Assembly (NCBI RefSeq): GCF_032362555.1
Contig: NC_083511.1
Span: 2,852,001-2,916,000 of the forward strand
Length of the DNA stretch: 64,000 nt
Direction of reading: 5' to 3'
Source: Amyelois transitella
Lineage: Eukaryota; Arthropoda; Insecta; Lepidoptera; Pyralidae
The notes beneath the pieces are model-generated. The model was not told the DNA's origin and did not search any database. It worked only from the letters and a program-made list of their open reading frames with translations. The position numbers were made by a program, and so were the translations under genes. Shown piece by piece: positions 22,351 through 33,500 of this stretch (position 1 is the first letter of the stretch; each line of letters begins with the position of its first letter).

Positions 22351-22429
22351 TAATACCGATGAATTAAACAGTTTTTCTTTTGATTTAGGGAACGTATCGA
22401 GCTGTCAATTTTTTACTACGTGACGTACA

Positions 22430-22700
22430 GGTAAAGGAAAAAAATCATGTATGTCGAGTTGTCTAGTTCTTCCCGGAGGCCATGGAAACGTTGTCACATT
22501 TTTTTTGTATTACTCCGTGAACGATTTTGATTCGAGACTAGTTTTTTGTTTCGGGTTCATACACATAAATCCAGGATTCGTCATCCGATGCGATGTTGTA
22601 TACAGCATTTGAGGATCCTGCGTGGAATCTTTCGAGCGTTCTGACGCACCAAGTATGCGAGCCGCTTTTTGCTCTTCACGGAGCAAATGCTCAACTTTGG
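22430..22700 (-). pseudogene. mariner transposase scrap (copy A)
   Basis: A minus-strand frame near 22,540-22,610 reads ASDDESWIYVYEPETKN, the first catalytic motif of mariner transposases, flanked by frame-broken sequence. Too short for subfamily assignment. Copy B equivalent: about 57540-57800. Confidence 0.55.
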
Positions 22701-24480
22701 AACGGCTAATTTAAAAATTGAATTAGTTTAAAAATAATAACGTTACTTTTATGATTAATTTGAATCAAAATCTGAATCTTCATCATCATAAAACAAATTG
22801 TCATCAACATTTTTTACATTGTCTGCATCTACAAACAGTATATCTTCAGTTGGTGGGTTGATATCGTCCTCTTGAATATTAACATTATACAAATCATTCT
22901 TATTTATATTTTCGACATTCCAATTATATGCAATAAAAGCCATTTTTCAGCTCGTTCCGTTATCAGTCTATTACGCTTCTTTGTGTGAATTCGACTTATC
23001 GTTCTAAAATCGTGCACGCGGCAGACGTTACAGGAGCTGTGAAAATAACTTCAGCCACTTTTCTTAGTTTCGTGCATTTACATATGCCTTGCCACCAAGA
23101 AAGTGGGGTGACATTATTTATTGGCGACCACATTAGCCGGTTGCTCCAAAAGATCGATTTTGACTTAAAATCGGATACGTCCGCGACTTACTTAAATATT
23201 TTCGATATTTAAGTAAGTCGCTAGTTCATCGATAAAATTCATTGCAGCAGCATCTTCTTCACTACTTAAATTATCACCACAGTTCTTGGGATCTAGCAAA
23301 CATGCAGCAAAATGTATAGATTTTACGTCTGTTCCTTTTCTGGATTCTAATTTTTCAAGCAGACTGCTTTTAATCTTCATTGAGAATATTTTTTTTTTTT
23401 TTTTTTTTTTTTTAAGTTGTCCCCTGGGTGTTACACCGCACCCAGGGGGAGTTTATTGCATGAAACTCTCTGCATGAAGACAGAGACATTTACAATCTTG
23501 GTTATTTAAATAGTATGTGAACAAACTATTGCATTACTTTGTACTGAGCTTAAAGTCTACTTCTTTTACACTATTTTTTAATTAATGTAGTACAATGTTA
23601 AATCTTAATAATCTTATCTTTGAATTTTACAACATCTTTATGTATCAATTTACCACTGTCTTTTATGCTTTTTACTATCTGTTATATCTTATTACATCTT
23701 AATATACCATATATATCTTTCTTTATCCTTTTACATTTTATAACCAAATTAACACTATGTTTTATTCTTTCACTATCTATTTTATACCGGCAATAAACGA
23801 ATTTAATCGAATATGAATTCATTACTCTCGCCAATAGCATGATTTGCTAGTGACGACTATCCTAATTATTCGTCCATATTTGTCAAAGTAAATTTTTACT
23901 GCTATGTCAATTGTTAAAGTCATTATTATAAACAGTAAAATGTATAACTAATACTACTTTAAAAACTTTCTTACAATAGTAAAATTGTATAGCTAGTGTT
24001 ACTTTAAAATTCTAAGGGTAAAACAATAAAATTGCATAATTAAAATTTGTTTAAAATCTTGAGGTCTTAAAACAATAAAATTGTATAAAATATTTCCTTA
24101 AAACTTGAGTACACTCTCTAAAACTATTAAATTTGTATACAACTAATCCTACTCAAAGTCAAGAGGGTATTCTTTTAAACATAGAATATATTATTACTAT
24201 ATTATTATCTCACAACCAAATTAACTTTATTTCTCTATAATTCTAATGATTTAACGAGATAAGTGTCACTTTCTAAAAACGCCTTTCATGTTTCCGCGCC
24301 AGCGAATATTACATTCACTGATGCGGAGTCACCTTTTTAGTTTCGTCACGTAAGCTGAATCTCTATTATTGGTCTCCAAAGGCGTGTCGCAACATGCCTA
24401 TATTATTGTGCCGTTTAATGAGTACATTAACATTACAATCGGTGTGCCGCGCCACGCCCGGGAGAACAACAGACCCTTGC

Positions 24481-25491
24481 TTACGCGTAAGCGATTCTGG
24501 ATCTGGCGAGAGCCTCCCACCTTTGCCTGACCTGACAGGCAGAACTAAAAGCATTGTGGTCATAGCTCACCGTACTTCTGTCCGCCCGGCAGTTCAGGCA
24601 CGATGGGACCGCTCCCGCCATCCAGCCTTGACACATTGACCGTTGATGCAGTCCACCACAATGGCTACACTTTTCCTCCTTCTCCCTACAGTGGCGCCTG
24701 CCGTGGCCGTAGCCCAGGCACATCGAACACTGGACCAGCGGAGAATAATCCTCCGCTTGGATCCGCTGCATGTCGATGCGCACTGAGCCGGCCTCGACCA
24801 CTGCACGCCACATCTTGGGAGGGACACTCACAACCACATGTTCTAATAACTGATTTCTAGCTTTTTTCCTGAATTTAATTGTAACCTGTTTATCATCCTC
24901 CTTAACGTTTTTAAATAATTTGCCATTTTGTTCCAAAAGTTTTACTGTAATCTGTTCATTGTTATTTTTCTTTAGTACGTTTTTCAAAATAAGGAGGGGG
25001 TTTTTGTTGTCGATGTCCCTCACCTGCAATTTAGGTATGTCATTAATTTTTTTCTTTAATTTCTCCCTGCCCTCTTTCGTTACACAACTTATTATTACCT
25101 TTCTATCTTTCGTTTTCCTTACTCTTTCTATTCTAATCCATTCGCCGTCGTCTTTCGTCACTTCTCTAATTCGATCCAGCACCTCGTCACCTGTTTCCAC
25201 TCCCTCCTTGTCATCGACAATTACGGAGTGTAAGGTGACGGGTGGTTCCATCGCCTTAGCCACAACCTGAGCATAGGTTGGGGCCTGCATATTCGTGCTA
25301 CCTTCTACTTCCGACCGCTGGCCGATCGATCCCTTCAGCTCCTGTAGGGTCCTGGAGTTCTCCTCTACTCGGTCGACCAGCGCCCTCAAGTAGTTTTCTA
25401 TATTATCTATCTTATTCTCCTCTTGAGGGGCAGGGGCAGGTGGAGGCGGAGGGGAGGTATTTTTATTACATACATACATACATAACATCAC
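24481..25491 (-). CDS. LINE ORF1 gag-like protein with zinc knuckles
   Basis: A 336-residue open frame. Residues 15-25 are Pro-rich (PPPPPAPAP), then a coiled-coil-like stretch (IENYLRALVDRVEENSRTLQ), a lysine-rich middle, and CCHC-type knuckles: CSMCLGYGHGRRHC, CSHCGGLHQRSMC and a degenerate CLNC. This is the layout of ORF1 in R1/jockey-type non-LTR elements, which package the RNA. The start falls in the ATGT microsatellite next to the 5' block. No frameshift is seen, although ORF2 is missing. Confidence 0.85.
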   Translation of the reverse strand: MMLCMYVCNKNTSPPPPPAPAPQEENKIDNIENYLRALVDRVEENSRTLQELKGSIGQRSEVEGSTNMQAPTYAQVVAKAMEPPVTLHSVIVDDKEGVETGDEVLDRIREVTKDDGEWIRIERVRKTKDRKVIISCVTKEGREKLKKKINDIPKLQVRDIDNKNPLLILKNVLKKNNNEQITVKLLEQNGKLFKNVKEDDKQVTIKFRKKARNQLLEHVVVSVPPKMWRAVVEAGSVRIDMQRIQAEDYSPLVQCSMCLGYGHGRRHCREKEEKCSHCGGLHQRSMCQGWMAGAVPSCLNCRADRSTVSYDHNAFSSACQVRQRWEALARSRIAYA

Positions 25492-25494
25492 GTC

Positions 25495-25735
25495 TATATC
25501 CCTTACGGGGTAGACAGAGCCAACAGTCTTGAAAAGACTGAAAGGCCACGTTCAGCTATTTGGCTTAATGATAGAATTGAGATTCAAATAGTGACAGGTT
25601 GCTAGCCTATCGCCTAAAAAAGAATCCCAAGTTTGTAAGCCTATCCCTTAGTCGCCTTTTACGACATCCATGGGAAAGAGATGGAGTGGTCCTATTCTTT
25701 TTTTTTTTATTGGTGCCGGGAACCACACGGCACTT
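25495..25735 (-). repeat. Moth-abundant dispersed sequence used as LINE 5' UTR
   Basis: It includes GTGCCGTGTGGTTCCCGGCA at the 5' end, GAATAGGACCACTCCATCTC and TTTACGACATCCATGGGAAA (plus strand), and ends at the (CATA)n tract. I recognise it from memory as highly repeated in noctuid moths, often annotated as SINE-like. Here it is continuous with the LINE. Confidence 0.55.
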
Positions 25736-26501
25736 TTTATTCATTGAGAATATTGGTGTGAGCCAAAAATTTTAAGGTAGGTATTCCACACAGGAACTGT
25801 TTTCTGAAATTAACAATCGTTACCTTCTGGTTGGGAGATGCTAACAGCGATTGGTTCTACAATTGCAGCAACTTCGTTTGTCATTGTCCAAAACCTTTCA
25901 TCTAACTTTGATTTGTTTTCTGACGATAACTGTACTCGTTCATGTACTGCCAACGTTTGCATTGCTGGTTTGACAAATTTCAACACTTGCAGCGTGTCGT
26001 GTGCACTATATCATTATTGATGAAACGAGAAAAATAATGATTTGGGGTAAATAAAACTTACGAATTCTAAAAATATTGCTCTCCCAAGGTAATTGGTAAA
26101 CTTACCATCCATTTCATGTATTTTTTCAGGCAACAATACAAAATCTCACTAATATTGCAGTTGATTGAAAATTCTCAATTTCACTTTACAAACTAATGGT
26201 GCGGTTCCGTTCAAAAAGTGTCATCAAGCAATAAACGTCACTGTCACTTGTCATGTTCTTTTTTTTTCGACAAAAAATATGAATTCATTCAAAAATTAAT
26301 TATTCGATCAAATATTCGTTCAAATATTTCCGAAAATCCGGTTTGAACGGTAAGTATCGTTTTCGATACAATATGCATTTAAGGGTCTTTACAACGTCAT
26401 CTGCCAATAAATTTAATGTATGTGCCGTGCAACGCAATAATATTGTACTCGTATGTGGATATAAGTCTTTCACATTCAACAGGGCTCTTCAATATTATCC
26501 G

Positions 26502-26757
26502 AACATAGATCACATACGTATTACGTAACACAGACTAAATTCTACTCGACAGTCTATGTTGCCACATTAGTCAATCCATTTTCCACAACGGTGTCTTTAT
26601 TTCACGTATTTAAAGTGTAAAAGCGCCCAGAATCCAGGAATAGGGGGCGCCCAGGTTGCACACAACACGACCTAGAGCCGCCCCTGCTAATGTGGCAACA
26701 CTGACTGTCGAGTTGATTTTAGTTTATGGTACGTAATATGTATGTGATCTATGTTCT
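26502..26757. repeat. 70-bp inverted repeat with a hAT-type end inside (copy A)
   Basis: Arms at about 26502-26572 and 26687-26757 are reverse complements (GAACATAGATCACATACGTA.. to ..TGTTGCCACATTAG). The spacer ends in GAGCCGCCCCTG; reversed, this is CAGGGGCGGCTC, a hAT-type terminus. Copy B has the same structure around 59120-59375. No ORF. Confidence 0.65.
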
Positions 26758-26967
26758 GGAATTCTCTGGTGTGTGTTAAGATATTTCTTAACGTTACCGT
26801 CATAAATATTTTATTTTTTAAAAGCAAAACAAGTTAACTGGGAATCAAACACAATGGAGAAGAAAACTGCCAAACTTGACCGCTAGTGGCGCTGATATAA
26901 CTTCCATCCCCATTAAAACAACAGTTTGTCTATAAATTCAGAATAACAGTTTCGCGAAGTGGCAGTG

Positions 26968-27132
26968 ATGACAGAACCAGAGAACAATGCGGAAGAAATA
27001 AATGAGAATATTCGAATTTCAAATTTAATGTTTTGTAAGTTTATCTCGCATGAACTTGACCGATGTACTGGTGGTGAACGCTATTATCTTGTGCAACAAA
27101 TTATAGAAGTTTTCAAGAAAAAGAACAAATAA
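26968..27132 (+). CDS. Small ORF with BESS-like end (54 residues, possibly last exon)
   Basis: ATG at 26968 to TAA; acidic start (TEPENNAEEINENI) then FCKFISHELDRC.. and LVQQIIEVFKKK, a short hydrophobic helix pattern like the BESS end of MADF proteins. The copy B equivalent has a TAA at the position of a Leu codon, so it is broken there. May be a leftover Harbinger partner exon. Weak. Confidence 0.35.
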   Translation: MTEPENNAEEINENIRISNLMFCKFISHELDRCTGGERYYLVQQIIEVFKKKNK

Positions 27133-27588
27133 AACCTTAAATGTTATCCTGTAGTTATTTTGTTGATCTCGGTTGACTCTCCGAATTGGAAAAAATATTT
27201 GAAAAATTGGAAAAATATTGGAAATTTTTCTATTGATTTCTTTCCGAAATTTTTCCATTACCCATCAGTACACACACTTATGTATATATGATATATCTTG
27301 AGTCATATCGGTCTTTAATGGACATACAGAATTGTATGTATGTTTATTCATTGCGAAATAAAATAATCTTATTAAAATAGTTTTTTAGAGATTTTTTCTG
27401 TTGTCTTTTTACCGAAATATCTGAATCTTATGTGAAGGTAAATTTTTATAACAGATTTAATTTATAAAAGTTGATGCTTTGAATCATGTTCGCTAGAGTC
27501 GGAAGATAATATTATCGTAGCCATTCCCTTCGCCGAGTTTCGTTCCTTGTTAAACAAAAATGAGAAAAAAATATTATAACATACCCAC

Positions 27589-27912
27589 CTATTTTATCGA
27601 TAGGAAATCTATGTTCGATGATGTTCGCTCTGGTGTTTTCTGGAACTGGATGATATTGTCCCTGATCTCATCGTCTCCGTTTCGCCTTTTAATGTTATAG
27701 TCTCTGATGGTGTCATTAATTACGGAGAGCGCACGCAAGATCAGACGAGCTATTCGCTGGGTGCAAAGTACGGTAGGGAAACCACGAATCGATGACAGCG
27801 CGCACTGTGGCAAAAAAGGAACATTCGGTGGCAGACAAATTGTCACTTTTGTTTGAGTAGCAAAATTTACTTTACGTATCATTTCAAAACTAAATAAACA
27901 AACATGCGTCAC
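27589..27912 (-). CDS. Unknown ORF at the right edge of copy A
   Basis: 107 residues on the minus strand, cut upstream by the pB-C insertion at TTAA 27929-27932. Copy B (60204-60599) carries the same frame and a longer hydrophobic N-terminus. Basic centre (RDYNIKRRNGDDE) and no family I recognise. It could be a chance frame within a decayed transposon. Confidence 0.3.
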   Translation of the reverse strand: MTHVCLFSFEMIRKVNFATQTKVTICLPPNVPFLPQCALSSIRGFPTVLCTQRIARLILRALSVINDTIRDYNIKRRNGDDEIRDNIIQFQKTPERTSSNIDFLSIK

Positions 27913-30504
27913 GATACCTGATGTGTAGTTAACACGTTAAACGCCATGGGGGTCACCGGTGACCTCATTTGGTTTACTTTATTGCGCCATGGGGGTCACC
28001 GGTGACCTCAAGCGAAAGGCATATTCAAAATGTATTTTTGGGCCGCCGGTCACGCGTATCGCTTACTTTGTGTATGCGAGTGGCCGGCGTGGCGCTCCAG
28101 AATAATCCTTTTCAAGAGGTCACAGGTACTTTTAAAAAATAATGAAATATGGACAAACTCCTCAGGATAAGTAAGAAAACGACTTAATTTCATGATAAAT
28201 GTTTTATATTTAAAATTAAAACTTAAAATTATTGTAATGCACGTTACTTTACGTTACGTATGCACGTTACGTACGTTAGAACTTAGCAAAAAACATTTTC
28301 CAGAGATAAAAAATCAGAACAGATAATTTTACGAAAATAAGTAGGTACTTACTGACAATCAAAAAACTTCAATCAATTAACTTTGCTAATTGATTGAAGT
28401 AAAAATAATGATGAAAAAATAACTAAAAATAATATCTAACTACACATAGCGGTGAAATTTATTGAAACAAGTTAAACAGATATGTGGTTGTCCATCACAT
28501 TGAGCACAAAAAGTATTGACCTTTTTAGCTTTATTTTTCGCTTGTTGTCGTCCAAATTGCTTTACCATATCTTTGTAACACTGTACACAAAATCGTCTAG
28601 TATTCCTAACTTTTCCAGATTTTGTTTGCAACTCGTGCTTTAATCGTTTGGGTCTTGATACCGTGACCATTGACCCATTCTCTTGAGAATCTGACGAACA
28701 TGTTAGATACTCTACTAGAGACCTTCGAAACTCTATGATGGACATTTTTGTGTTCCTAGTTTCGGTAAACATAATCCATGCATTAACTACGGCAGTATTC
28801 AACAAGATCTCAATGCCAAGTTTCCTGTACCATTTTACAGTTTTGCGCAAGGGAGACGAATACGACGACATTTGGTCGCTCATATCGACAGATCCCTTTG
28901 ACTTATTATAGTCCAAAATCATTTTCGGTTTAGTAACCTGTTTGCCCTTTTTGATGATTGTTGACATTTTATCAGAATGTTTAGTAGACAACATCATCAC
29001 ATCCCGCTTATCTTTCCATTTTAAAACGGTAATACCGTCCTCGTTCTCCATAGCAATGAAGTCTCCTCTTTGAAGTTTGGCTTCTACTACACTATTGGGT
29101 AACCTTTTCGGTTTTTCCTAATAGTTCCAACCAAGTGCGTTTGATGTTCCAATAAATTGTAAGCCAACTCTAAGCTTGTGTACCAATTGTCTGTTGCCAA
29201 AGTGTGCCCTTTGTTAAATATTTGGCTACAAAGAGTCATTACCACTTTAGTAGGCGTGGTGTTTACTGTGTCAATATTTTTACCGCTGTACAATGAAAAT
29301 TTGCAGGTGTACCCCGGGATAGTGCATAGTTTAAAAAGCTTCAAACCATATTTATGGCGTTTACTTTTGTTGTACTGTCTAAAGACAATACGTCCTCTGA
29401 ATGGCACTTGACTTTCATCTACACAAACGTCTTCTTTTGGTGAATAAAATTTTTGGAATGTAATATTGACCATGTCTATAATCGGCCTTATCTTAAAGAT
29501 TCGATCATCTTTGTTTGCTGTTTCGTTATTACTGAAATGTAAATACTGTAGAATAATTTCAAATCTATTTCGGCTCATGATGGTACATGGGAATGATTGT
29601 CCTAATATTTTGTCTTTGCTCCAGTAATAACTTAGCTTTGGGAGTCTTAGAAGACCCATATATAAAATAAGTCCAAAGAAACGTTTAATTTCATGTTTGT
29701 CAGTTGGTTTCCAAGCATGAGATCTTGATGAAGGTTTTATATTTCTGGATTCGCAAGATTGTAAGGCAAATAAGTTGGTCTGTTCTGCAATCAAGTCGTA
29801 AAGAGCTATGGCAGATTTTTAGGTCAAGGTTTTAAAAGCGTCTATATATGTCGGCTATACCAAAAATCATAAAATATTTTTCAATAAATTATCAAAATAT
29901 CAATACCATTTCACAACTAGCTAGATAAAAGAGTGATAATTAAAAATAGCTATTATGATACCTATTTGATTTTCTATAGAACTCGCCATTTGTTGTTGTC
30001 ACAGTGTTGACAGCCTTAAAAATGTTTTTTGTGTGTATTACAATACATCAATATTATTTTTCTTGATTGAATGATTTAACAGATTTTCAATATAAACAAG
30101 TCTATTGTTTTTGCTTTTTATAAATTCATATTAGATAGCTTTGCAATGAAATGCAGCCATAATAAAGCCTCCTTGACCGTTGATGGACAGGAAGCTAGCT
30201 AAAAGGCTGCCAATCAGAGCTGTCAAAAAAAATGACATTTCTTTTCATTCTTTCCGATTTGAGTTTTCATTTCACACATCTCACTCGCTTGCGCCCGCGT
30301 TTCGTTGTGTTCTGTGTATTTTCGTAGCTTTCCCCGTCTTCTGTTTTTTTTTGACCCGGACTGCCCAAGGACTCTGATTTTGCTTTTTTGAATACGACTT
30401 GGATTGCTATTTTGGACTCTGATATTGCCTATCTGTGACTTGTGCGTGCTTATCCGGATATTGTTTGTGTACCTGCCTACCCGGCATACATACTTTCTGC
30501 CAAA

Positions 30505-33500
30505 ATGAGTAGACTTCGACGTGGCCGTGGCAGATCCTTTGAAGATACACGTATTTTGTGTGTTAACTGCAACATATGTGTTAATAGACTACGCCGTTAT
30601 CCGGCTTTAGACCTGAATCCCCGAGTTACAGCTTTACTCGCAAGTTGGGTCTATCCAAAAGATGTAAGTATTTTATTATTACTTATAATATATATATGTA
30701 TAATGTTAGGTATGTCTTTTTAGCTTGTGGGTATCTTACCTTTTCCATGTATGTAGGTATATACTTGAAGTTGTCTGTTTCATTAAGTATAATTAATTTG
30801 TTTCAAAAATCAAGTAGAAGAGATCTGTATATATTTTTTATGAGAAAACTCCTAGGTTGGCTTTTTACGGCTTATGTCTAGTCTAAGAAGTATTCATTAT
30901 AGTCACCCATTTAATTAATGTAATTGTTTCTCTTCCAGATGAATGAGAATGACTTCGTATGTGAAGCATGCAGAGATCTTTTGATATTTGCAATAAATGA
31001 TAATTTGCAACAAGAAGTTACCAGTGGTGATGGAGAACAAGCTGGATCTAGTCAGAGGGGCCACACTAATGTGTGCCTTCTTTGCGGTTGTTCAATTACA
31101 CAAAGGCAAAGTGACAGGATACTAAGAGACAATCCTAATGAACTCCATCAATCTATGATAGACATAATCAAGAACAAAGTAGCGCCACGGCAGGTAAATA
31201 AAACAAATATTTGATTTTCTTTTTCTTGAGCGATCAACACTGATGTTAGATTTTTGCATACAAATACTCAGGCTCCAAAGTCTTAAACTTGCCTGCCTAA
31301 GAACACACCCAATGTACTTTACTTGAAAATTAATTATGAGTCTTGTTACTTGAAATAAAATAATTCTTGAAATAAATTAATATGTAAGAATAAAAAGCTA
31401 CTACAATCAGCTTTATCTGCATTACACATGGATATGGTAGAAGTACTATTTATTTCAACTGCAAATTATAAAAAAAATATATTTTCAGGTAACAACTACC
31501 AATAGAGTATGTCATGCATGTTGGCTGAGAACTCAAAGAGAAGTACGTAGAATGCATCATGTGGACAGTGAACATGGACAACAATCTGCATCAGACATTT
31601 CACAAGATCGGGAGGAGTCTTCTGATTTAAATGAAAGAAGACCTGAGGGTGTGGAAGATGAAACAATCACACAAACGATTTTAATACCTGGATATAAAAG
31701 AGCTGCAAACAACAATAAAAGGTGTGTTTTTCTCAATTGCCCTCAAACAACACTGAGAAGCATATCAGATAATTTTCGTGCTCTTTTGATTAAAGATCAT
31801 AGGTTTTATATACCTAAATTAGCTCGTATATGCGATGATCATATAAATAGCAATTTGTGGGGTACACTTTTCGAAGCTGATAACTCCATTGAAACATTTA
31901 GTGCTGATCAAATAGCACATGTTTTTTCATTTGTCAATTCTTTAAATGTGACAATAGATTTTGAAAACCCATTAGAAATGGATGATCAGCTATTTCGCTA
32001 CTGGATTGGGTATACAAAGGATCAATTCCGTACACTATTAGAAGAAATGCCTCGATTGAGTGAAATTAGAAAAGGGACAGTGGGTTTAGCCATACTGTTA
32101 ATTAAAATGAGAACTGGAGACTCAGATGAAAGAATCTCTTTATTAATTGGAATGCCAAGAAGAACAATGGAGACATTAATGCATAAAGTGCGTGAAATTC
32201 TTGTACAAGACTTTGTTCCTTCCAATTTAGGCATCAATCATATATCAAGAGAACAGGAGGCTTAGACAATGTAGTATCGCTTCTTAACGAAACGATGTCG
32301 AAGTTCTTTTTCGTCTTAGAGATAACGATAAACATTTCCTAGCCAATGTAACGCAATTGTCGCGATCGTTGTGTCGAACGGATCGTTCGATAAACAAACA
32401 AATATTGGCTATGGTAACGAAAATTTAGCTGTCAGTGTCAAATTGGAACAAACAAAGCGGGATTATTCTAAAGTTTAAGTGAGTGTTTACTGTGAGTGTG
32501 GTGAGTCGTTTTTAATTGATATTATTAATTCTTGACGCTTTTTAATAATCTTATAGCAAAACTTTGATAGTGTTAAATTATTAGAGTGTTTTTACATAGT
32601 TTTTACGTAGATTTCTTCAAAATTAAATAGAATCATTGTGATTGTAACTGTTCAAAATAAATATAGTTATTTTTTTTTTATTTTTAGTGTTAAAATGGAT
32701 TCTAGGGTAAGGGCCAGTCCCGAACAACTCTCAACTCTACTGGAATATATGGAAAGGTAGGTAAATCCAAGTTATTTTTACCATTTCTTTTAAATTCAAT
32801 CGTACAAAACTTTGGTACCACTTCAATCGCTAATGTAAACAATGACGCGATAATAACAATGAAGCATTTGTGTATTGAACCGTTACTTATGTTACAGTCA
32901 TGGGGACCTGGCTAGGCCTGTTGCAGGGGCACAAGGTCGAGTACGGTCAGACCAATTATGGTCTGATCTTACTAATATATTAAATTCCGTTGGTGGTGGT
33001 GTCCACAAAACAACAGACAAGTGGAAAAAAGTAAGTAATGACTAGCAATTCTATTCCAATAGCCGTATTTGAAGAGTGGAGTTACCAATTTTCAACTTAT
33101 GTGGTTGTATGCATACTTATGACTGATAATTCCAAAAAGGTATGGGCCGATTTAAAATCAAAGACTAAGAAAAAAGGTCTGACCTTGCGGCAACATGCCA
33201 GAGGGACTGGTGGTGGACCGGCTAGCCAGAAATCCTTGTCGCATTTGGAGGAAAGGGTTCTGGCTATTCTGCCCAACTAAGCGCAAAAGCGGTAACTCAA
33301 AGAAAGCGAGTTTTGAGATAATTGAAGTTATGTAAAAATAGTTATATATATACTTTATGTATAGTTTTTTTTATTTGTTAAATATTATTTATATATTATA
33401 TAGGGTGTATTTGTTATCACATTAGTTAAATTATCAAAAATGTATAATAATGTACTTTATTCATGAGATACGGTTACACCGCTTAGTAAACTATAGAATT

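Larger units (their letters stand above)
23391..25739 (-). mobile_element. R1-like LINE, 5'-complete but without ORF2
   Basis: Flanked by a 15-bp TSD TTCATTGAGAATATT (23376-23390 and 25740-25754); copy B keeps the empty site. On the minus strand it starts with a 5' block that is common in moths (25,495-25,735), continues with a full ORF1, then about 1.0 kb of AT-rich sequence without RT, and ends in a poly-A tail (T-run 23391-23413). A perfect 10-bp stem (23421-23430 with 23439-23448, 8-nt loop) sits just before the tail. Confidence 0.85.
22755..26420 (-). pseudogene. hAT transposase remnant split by a LINE (copy A)
   Basis: From right to left: a CTAHTLNL-like motif near 26,400, a central piece (26,020-25,838, with QTLAVHERVQ and EPIAVSISQ), a LINE insertion (23391-25739), then FAACLLDPKNCG and the C-terminal dimerisation motif (TSAACERSFRTISRIHTKKR, best seen in copy B) to an acidic tail at 22755. 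Multiple frame breaks. hAT proteins dimerise through this C-terminal region. Confidence 0.75.
18242..27932. repeat. Copy A of a direct duplication (pair with 53358-60547)
   Basis: The two blocks are collinear and nearly identical by eye, with scattered substitutions and small indels. Copy A is longer because of a LINE (23391-25739) and about 147 bp at 26,035-26,180 absent from B. The contents in order are P-element, pogo-like, piggyBac N-half, a gene-free stretch (21,435-22,030), piggyBac C-end, mariner scrap, hAT, inverted repeat and unknown ORFs. Left homology stops at 18242, where B continues further into the P-element. Right homology stops at a TTAA where piggyBac pB-C is inserted. Confidence 0.92.

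Noticed and set aside
27025..27258. Minus-strand 77-residue ORF (also 59634-59873)
   Set aside because: It overlaps a better plus-strand BESS-like ORF and has only low-complexity hydrophobic sequence.
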